In this document: piece after piece, positions 33,847-37,250 of the stretch
Layout of the letters: each line of letters begins with the position of its first letter
Position numbering within the stretch: the stretch's first letter is position 1
Source of the DNA: Candidatus Undinarchaeales archaeon
GTDB lineage: Archaea; SpSt-1190; JASMDC01
Length of the DNA: 37,250 nt
Direction: 5' to 3'
Assembly (NCBI GenBank): GCA_030753015.1
Contig: JASMDC010000029.1
Span: forward strand, 7,002 to 44,251
The notes under the pieces: model-generated
What the model saw: only the letters and a program-made list of their open reading frames with translations
Databases searched by the model: none
Told to the model about the DNA's origin: nothing
Position numbers and translations under genes: made by a program

Positions 33847-35714
33847 TGGTCGGGCGCACGCGTGGTCAGATGGCCCTCATGGGGCTCGCGGCAGTAGCGT
33901 TCGTCGTCATCATGATCGTGTACATGATGAGCGGCGGCCAGCAAACGGAAACCGAGATCAGGATCAAGGATATCCAGTCCGCAGGCCTCAAGAGCGAGCT
34001 GGAGAAGGTGGAGACCATCGTCTCGGACATCTTCGAGGAGTCCATCCACTCCTCCGCGCTCGAGCTGGCACGCCACGGCGGGTACGCAAAGGGGAACATT
34101 CCACCCAGGAGCCTGGGCCAGACACCCTACTGGTTCTACCGGGGCAATATCGTCAACATCCCATCGGTGGAGGTCATGACCGGAATGATGAAGGAGCGGA
34201 TGGAGTGGCGCATCTCCAACGAGCTCAATGACCTGCGGAAGAACCTGAGGATGAACATGTTCCGCATCGGCCAACCATCGGTCACCGTCACACTTACCGA
34301 CGTCCAGATCAACGCCAATATGGAGCTACCGATCAATGTTGTCCAGGGTGAGAACAAGTTAAAGACCAAGATCGAGTTCACCCACACAGCGACCCTGCGC
34401 CTCAAGAAGCTTCGCGACCTTGCCGAGGAGTACGTCCGTGAATACGAGAACGCACGCTACATGGAGTCGCAGTGGGAGCACGGCGTGAACAACGATCCAC
34501 GTGTGCCCGAGACCATCGGTGCAGGGGCGGCCGAGACCGGTCCCTGCTCGCACTGCCAGGTCGTCAAGTTCACCAAGGCCGGGATGACCGAGGCGCTGAA
34601 AGAGCACGCTCAGCTCCATGCGTCCATGGAGCTCCAGCGTGCCCGGGGCCTGCCCTTCTTCAAGGAGGACGCTGCCGGCGCGGCCGTCAAGGACATCCAG
34701 CTCGACTTCAAGGTCAATCCCCAGCACCTGAATTTCGAGTTCACGGCCAACAGGGGCGAGGACTGCGAGAGCAACACCGAGGTAAAGCTCATCAACTGGG
34801 GGAATCCCGGTGCATTCCCTACAGGACAATGCCAGCACTCCTACATGGTCGACTACGACCTGCTGGAGTTCCCCGTGGAGATCATCATCCGGGACCTGCT
34901 CAAGATCGGCATGGCCATGACCACCGAGACCGTCGCATCAACGAGCGATCAGGAGGAAAGCGGGACCAAGAGCATAGTAAAGCCCCTGGAGTTCCGCATC
35001 GTGATGGATTCCTACCTCAAGACCGGCGATCCTCGGGCAGTGGACGGCTCGGTCACCGACCCGGAGACCGTCGACAACCTCTGCCAGGGAGCTTGCTCCA
35101 TAGACATCACGGCCACCAACGCCAACGAGGGCACCCTGTTCATCGACTCGTGCGAGTACGGGCCTGGTAAGCATTTCACCGAGTCCAACGTACCGTGCGG
35201 GATCCACACAATCACCTTCACAGCGATCGATCCTCCGGGCAAGGCCAAGTTCGTTAAACAGGACAACATCAAGGAGAACTACCAGCTCGACATCGAGGTC
35301 CAGGACTACGCCTCGGTGAAGGGTACCATCAACATGAAGAACAAGGTGTACTGCACCAAATCCAAGCGCGTGGAGGACAAGGGTCTTGAGACCCTGGCGT
35401 ACTACGAGGGTGATCCGCCGCGGACCATCAGGCTGTTCTTCTACCCGGTCAACCACCGGCTGGGGGAGATGGTGCACGCCGACATCGACAAGAACGGCAA
35501 CTACGAGGTGCCCGTGATCAATCCCGGGACCTATCTTGTGCTGGCCTTCCCAACCGAGGACGCCTCCAACCGCCCCACCCACAAGGTGCTGCCCAAGGGC
35601 CTTGTGATGGACATCCAGCCCGGCTCTAACGATCTGAGCATCGAGCTCGAGCCACTGCGCGTGGAGAAGGTGGGCGACAAGTTCGTCAACGTGGTCGGTA
35701 GCGAGGACTGCTAG
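33843..35714 (+). CDS. Family B membrane-anchored surface protein (B3)
   Basis: The 623-aa product starts MMVGRTRGQMALM (ATG 33846 is an equal alternative). It has a hydrophobic segment at about 9-32, resembling a class III signal with RG before Gln but no Glu at +5. A charged stalk (TETEIRIKDIQSAGLKSELE) follows, with the family segment LELARHGGY, the ectodomain with NLCQGACS (about 413-420) and PCG-x-H, and a Cna-B/transthyretin-like domain (about 520-609, DKNGNYEVPVINPGTY). It ends GSEDC. It is the second gene of the A2-B3 operon. Compared with B2 it has an extra cysteine pair (CSHC) around residue 236. It is likely the membrane-tethered component of the assembly; function is not known. 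Confidence 0.87.
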   Translation: MMVGRTRGQMALMGLAAVAFVVIMIVYMMSGGQQTETEIRIKDIQSAGLKSELEKVETIVSDIFEESIHSSALELARHGGYAKGNIPPRSLGQTPYWFYRGNIVNIPSVEVMTGMMKERMEWRISNELNDLRKNLRMNMFRIGQPSVTVTLTDVQINANMELPINVVQGENKLKTKIEFTHTATLRLKKLRDLAEEYVREYENARYMESQWEHGVNNDPRVPETIGAGAAETGPCSHCQVVKFTKAGMTEALKEHAQLHASMELQRARGLPFFKEDAAGAAVKDIQLDFKVNPQHLNFEFTANRGEDCESNTEVKLINWGNPGAFPTGQCQHSYMVDYDLLEFPVEIIIRDLLKIGMAMTTETVASTSDQEESGTKSIVKPLEFRIVMDSYLKTGDPRAVDGSVTDPETVDNLCQGACSIDITATNANEGTLFIDSCEYGPGKHFTESNVPCGIHTITFTAIDPPGKAKFVKQDNIKENYQLDIEVQDYASVKGTINMKNKVYCTKSKRVEDKGLETLAYYEGDPPRTIRLFFYPVNHRLGEMVHADIDKNGNYEVPVINPGTYLVLAFPTEDASNRPTHKVLPKGLVMDIQPGSNDLSIELEPLRVEKVGDKFVNVVGSEDC

Positions 35715-35819
35715 TCCCCGAGGACCGCTTCGGACGATCGCCCGCGAACCGGCCTGCACCACGAACAAGATCGTCAGCCTCCACCTGATGGCGATACGAA
35801 CGTGTTCACGGTATTTCCG

Positions 35820-37112
35820 CTAGCCGTCACCTGATAGCAGCCATATCCACAACGGTACGAACGAGATCCCTCCCTCTTTTCTTTCCAGGTTTCTCGTAAG
35901 GATGATCATATCTCTCGTTCTCTCGAAGCGCTCACTGAACTCCATGAGGGCGTTCACCTCGCGTTCGCTGACCGTGTCCGTGTACGTGACGTTAAGCGCC
36001 GACAGCGTCCGGTCCCTGTTCTTTATGATGAAATCGACCTCGCCCTTCCCCTTCCAATAGTAGACGTCCTTGTCCCTCCGTCTCAGCTCCACTAGTACCA
36101 GGTTCTCGGCCAGCTTGCCCTTGTCGCCCGAGAACCTGAAGGACACGGCGTTCCTCAAACCGTTGTCGATGCAGTACACCTTCGATGGAAGGGTCTTCTG
36201 CTCCTTGAAAGAATAGGAGAAATGGTCCAAGATGAAGAAGAGACGCGCCTCCTCGAAGCAGGAAAGGTACTTCTTTATCGTGTCGTACGAGAGGCCCATG
36301 CTTCCGCGCAGGCTTCTGAGAGAGATGGTGCCGGCGATGTTCGTCATGAGGAACAGTGCGAGGTCCCTGACCTTACGACTGCTCAGGTCGTGTCGTTCGA
36401 CTATGTCCTTGTACAGGATGTCGTCAAAGTACTGCGCAAGGAGCCTCATCTTGAACCGTTCGGGTTTAAAGTAGACCTCCGGGAACCCGCCCCGCTCCAT
36501 GTACCGCTCGAGCCGGTTCAGCAGCCGGTGTCTTGTCTCCTCTCCGATAGGACCTCTCCCTCCCTTCCCGACATCGGGCCGCTCGTTACCGAAATCGAGG
36601 AACTCCAGGTATGAGAGTAGGAACACCTCGAACGTGAGGTTCCTGCCCGTGAGGAGCGTGGCGTACTCCCGCTTCAGGAGGGACGAGGAGGAGCCAGAGA
36701 TGACGAACTTGTCCTTCGTCCTTCGGTCGTAACGCTTGCGGATCCAGGCCTCCCATCCCTCCCGACGATGGACCTCGTCGAGGAAGATGTACGCGTTATC
36801 GTCCGGATTGATGGCCTCCCTGTAGGCGGTGTACATCTCGTCGAGCCCGATCCCCGCCAGTGCTTTATCTTCCAAGTTGACGAAGAGGATCTGTTCGGGG
36901 CGGGCACCCCTGTTCAAGAGGTCACCTATCATCTGGTACATCAACGTGCTCTTTCCCGAACGCCTCGCTCCAGTAAGGACCGTTACTTCCCGAACGTCGA
37001 CAGAGGCGATAAGGTCCTCGTATGCCGACCTGTGGACGCCTTCGAGCTCTCCGATGAGGTCCCTTCGCTCCCACCAAGGATTCCAGTCACCCAGCGCCTC
37101 GATCAGCTCCAA
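35820..37112 (-). CDS. AAA-type ATPase with DUF4143-like C-terminal domain
   Basis: The 430-aa product has a Walker A GARRSGKS (48-55), Walker B YIFLDE (108-113) followed by VHR, and the sensor-like SGSSSSLLKRE segment. A DNA-binding-like helical region and a C-terminal nuclease-fold-like segment follow (YYWKGKGEVDFIIKNRD...), which keeps E and D but lacks the usual lysine. This matches the widespread archaeal/bacterial ATPases with a DUF4143 domain, often found in many copies per genome and of unclear function. The start is a TTG at 37112; GGTGAT (37118-37123 on the plus strand, reverse complement) lies five bases upstream and supports it. It is convergent with B3 across a 105-bp gap that shows nothing notable. 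It is probably unrelated to the A/B/C system. Confidence 0.88.
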   Translation of the reverse strand: MELIEALGDWNPWWERRDLIGELEGVHRSAYEDLIASVDVREVTVLTGARRSGKSTLMYQMIGDLLNRGARPEQILFVNLEDKALAGIGLDEMYTAYREAINPDDNAYIFLDEVHRREGWEAWIRKRYDRRTKDKFVISGSSSSLLKREYATLLTGRNLTFEVFLLSYLEFLDFGNERPDVGKGGRGPIGEETRHRLLNRLERYMERGGFPEVYFKPERFKMRLLAQYFDDILYKDIVERHDLSSRKVRDLALFLMTNIAGTISLRSLRGSMGLSYDTIKKYLSCFEEARLFFILDHFSYSFKEQKTLPSKVYCIDNGLRNAVSFRFSGDKGKLAENLVLVELRRRDKDVYYWKGKGEVDFIIKNRDRTLSALNVTYTDTVSEREVNALMEFSERFERTRDMIILTRNLERKEGGISFVPLWIWLLSGDG

Positions 37113-37188
37113 AGTACATCACCCCTGTTACAATATAATGTAGCTTTTCAGTAATATATGTTACGTTTTAATGTGCTTTGTTGCATAA
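37113..37188 (-). promoter_or_regulatory. AT-rich promoter region of the DUF4143 ATPase gene
   Basis: This short gap is strikingly AT-rich. On the minus strand, a TATA-like stretch at about 37151-37160 would start transcription near 37130, upstream of the GGTGAT ribosome site. GTAA-x6-TTAC (37151-37164) is an inverted repeat overlapping that TATA element and may be an operator. Confidence 0.45.
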
Positions 37189-37250
37189 CTAACCTTTTCT
37201 CGGCTCCAATCCCTTGTCCTCTTCGACAGTCAGGTCGACCACCCAGTTGA
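37189..37250 (-). CDS. C-terminal tip of an unidentified protein (partial)
   Basis: On the minus strand a frame is open from the window edge and ends at a TAG at 37189-37191, with 19 visible residues including NWVVDLTVEED and a charged tail. Base composition and residue make-up look coding, in contrast to the AT-rich DNA after it. The gene lies in the same direction as, and upstream of, the ATPase gene. Too little is visible to name it. Confidence 0.4.
   Translation of the reverse strand, partial: NWVVDLTVEEDKGLEPRKG

Noticed and set aside
1-35714. Identification as altiarchaeal hami or a known S-layer protein
   Set aside because: The idea fits an exported fibre-like protein, but no recognisable hamus or S-layer motif was seen, and the lineage cannot be fixed from this window.

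Overview
The window is from an archaeon with a GC-rich chromosome. The evidence is a CTP-type riboflavin kinase with an N-terminal helix-turn-helix (HTH), coenzyme F420-dependent methylene-tetrahydromethanopterin dehydrogenase (mtd), formylmethanofuran:tetrahydromethanopterin formyltransferase (ftr), TATA-box promoters about 27 bp from apparently leaderless starts, and GGTGAT/GAGGTG Shine-Dalgarno (SD) sites inside operons. The C1 enzymes imply a methanogenic, methane-oxidising or Wood-Ljungdahl type tetrahydromethanopterin pathway. The lineage cannot be fixed from the sequence alone. No rRNA, tRNA, CRISPR array, transposase or phage gene was seen.

Most of the window (about 30 kb of 37 kb) codes for a multigene system of exported, cysteine-rich proteins that I do not recognise as a described system. 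Three families recur, called A, B and C here. A (about 910-935 aa) has a cleavable signal peptide, Ig-like beta domains and a duplicated eight-cysteine module. B (about 600-620 aa) has an N-terminal class-III-like (RGQ) membrane segment, a helical stalk, beta domains, a Cna-B/transthyretin-like domain and a C-terminal cysteine. C (2,087-2,631 aa) has a signal peptide, tandem beta repeats of about 66 aa, Gly-rich segments, a Kazal-like domain followed by a WAP-like cysteine cluster, many other cysteines, Ig-like domains and a terminal CDC-x-C motif.

Layout: a 5'-truncated B (1-1524); an intergenic promoter; an apparent single operon A1-B2-C1-C2-C3 (1762-26835) with overlapping or nearly abutting genes; a housekeeping island with ribK on the minus strand, divergent from mtd-ftr; an 850-bp AT-richer interval holding three paralogous 25-35 aa single-membrane-span microproteins and a C9 tract; a minus-strand membrane-anchored winged-HTH protein divergent from a second A2-B3 pair (31042-35714); a minus-strand DUF4143-type ATPase; and the 3' tip of another minus-strand gene.

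The strongest observations are: (i) C3 is a natural hybrid in which a B-type ectodomain of about 420 aa is inserted in frame into the C beta region, linking B and C physically; (ii) two perfectly palindromic TATA boxes (TTAATTAA and TTATATAA) each sit midway between divergent start codons that lie at the spacing expected for leaderless transcripts; (iii) the tandem microprotein family; (iv) a membrane-bound wHTH protein placed to regulate an A-B unit. I infer that A, B and C build a disulfide-stabilised surface structure (sheath, fibre or adhesin) anchored by B. Its function is unproven.
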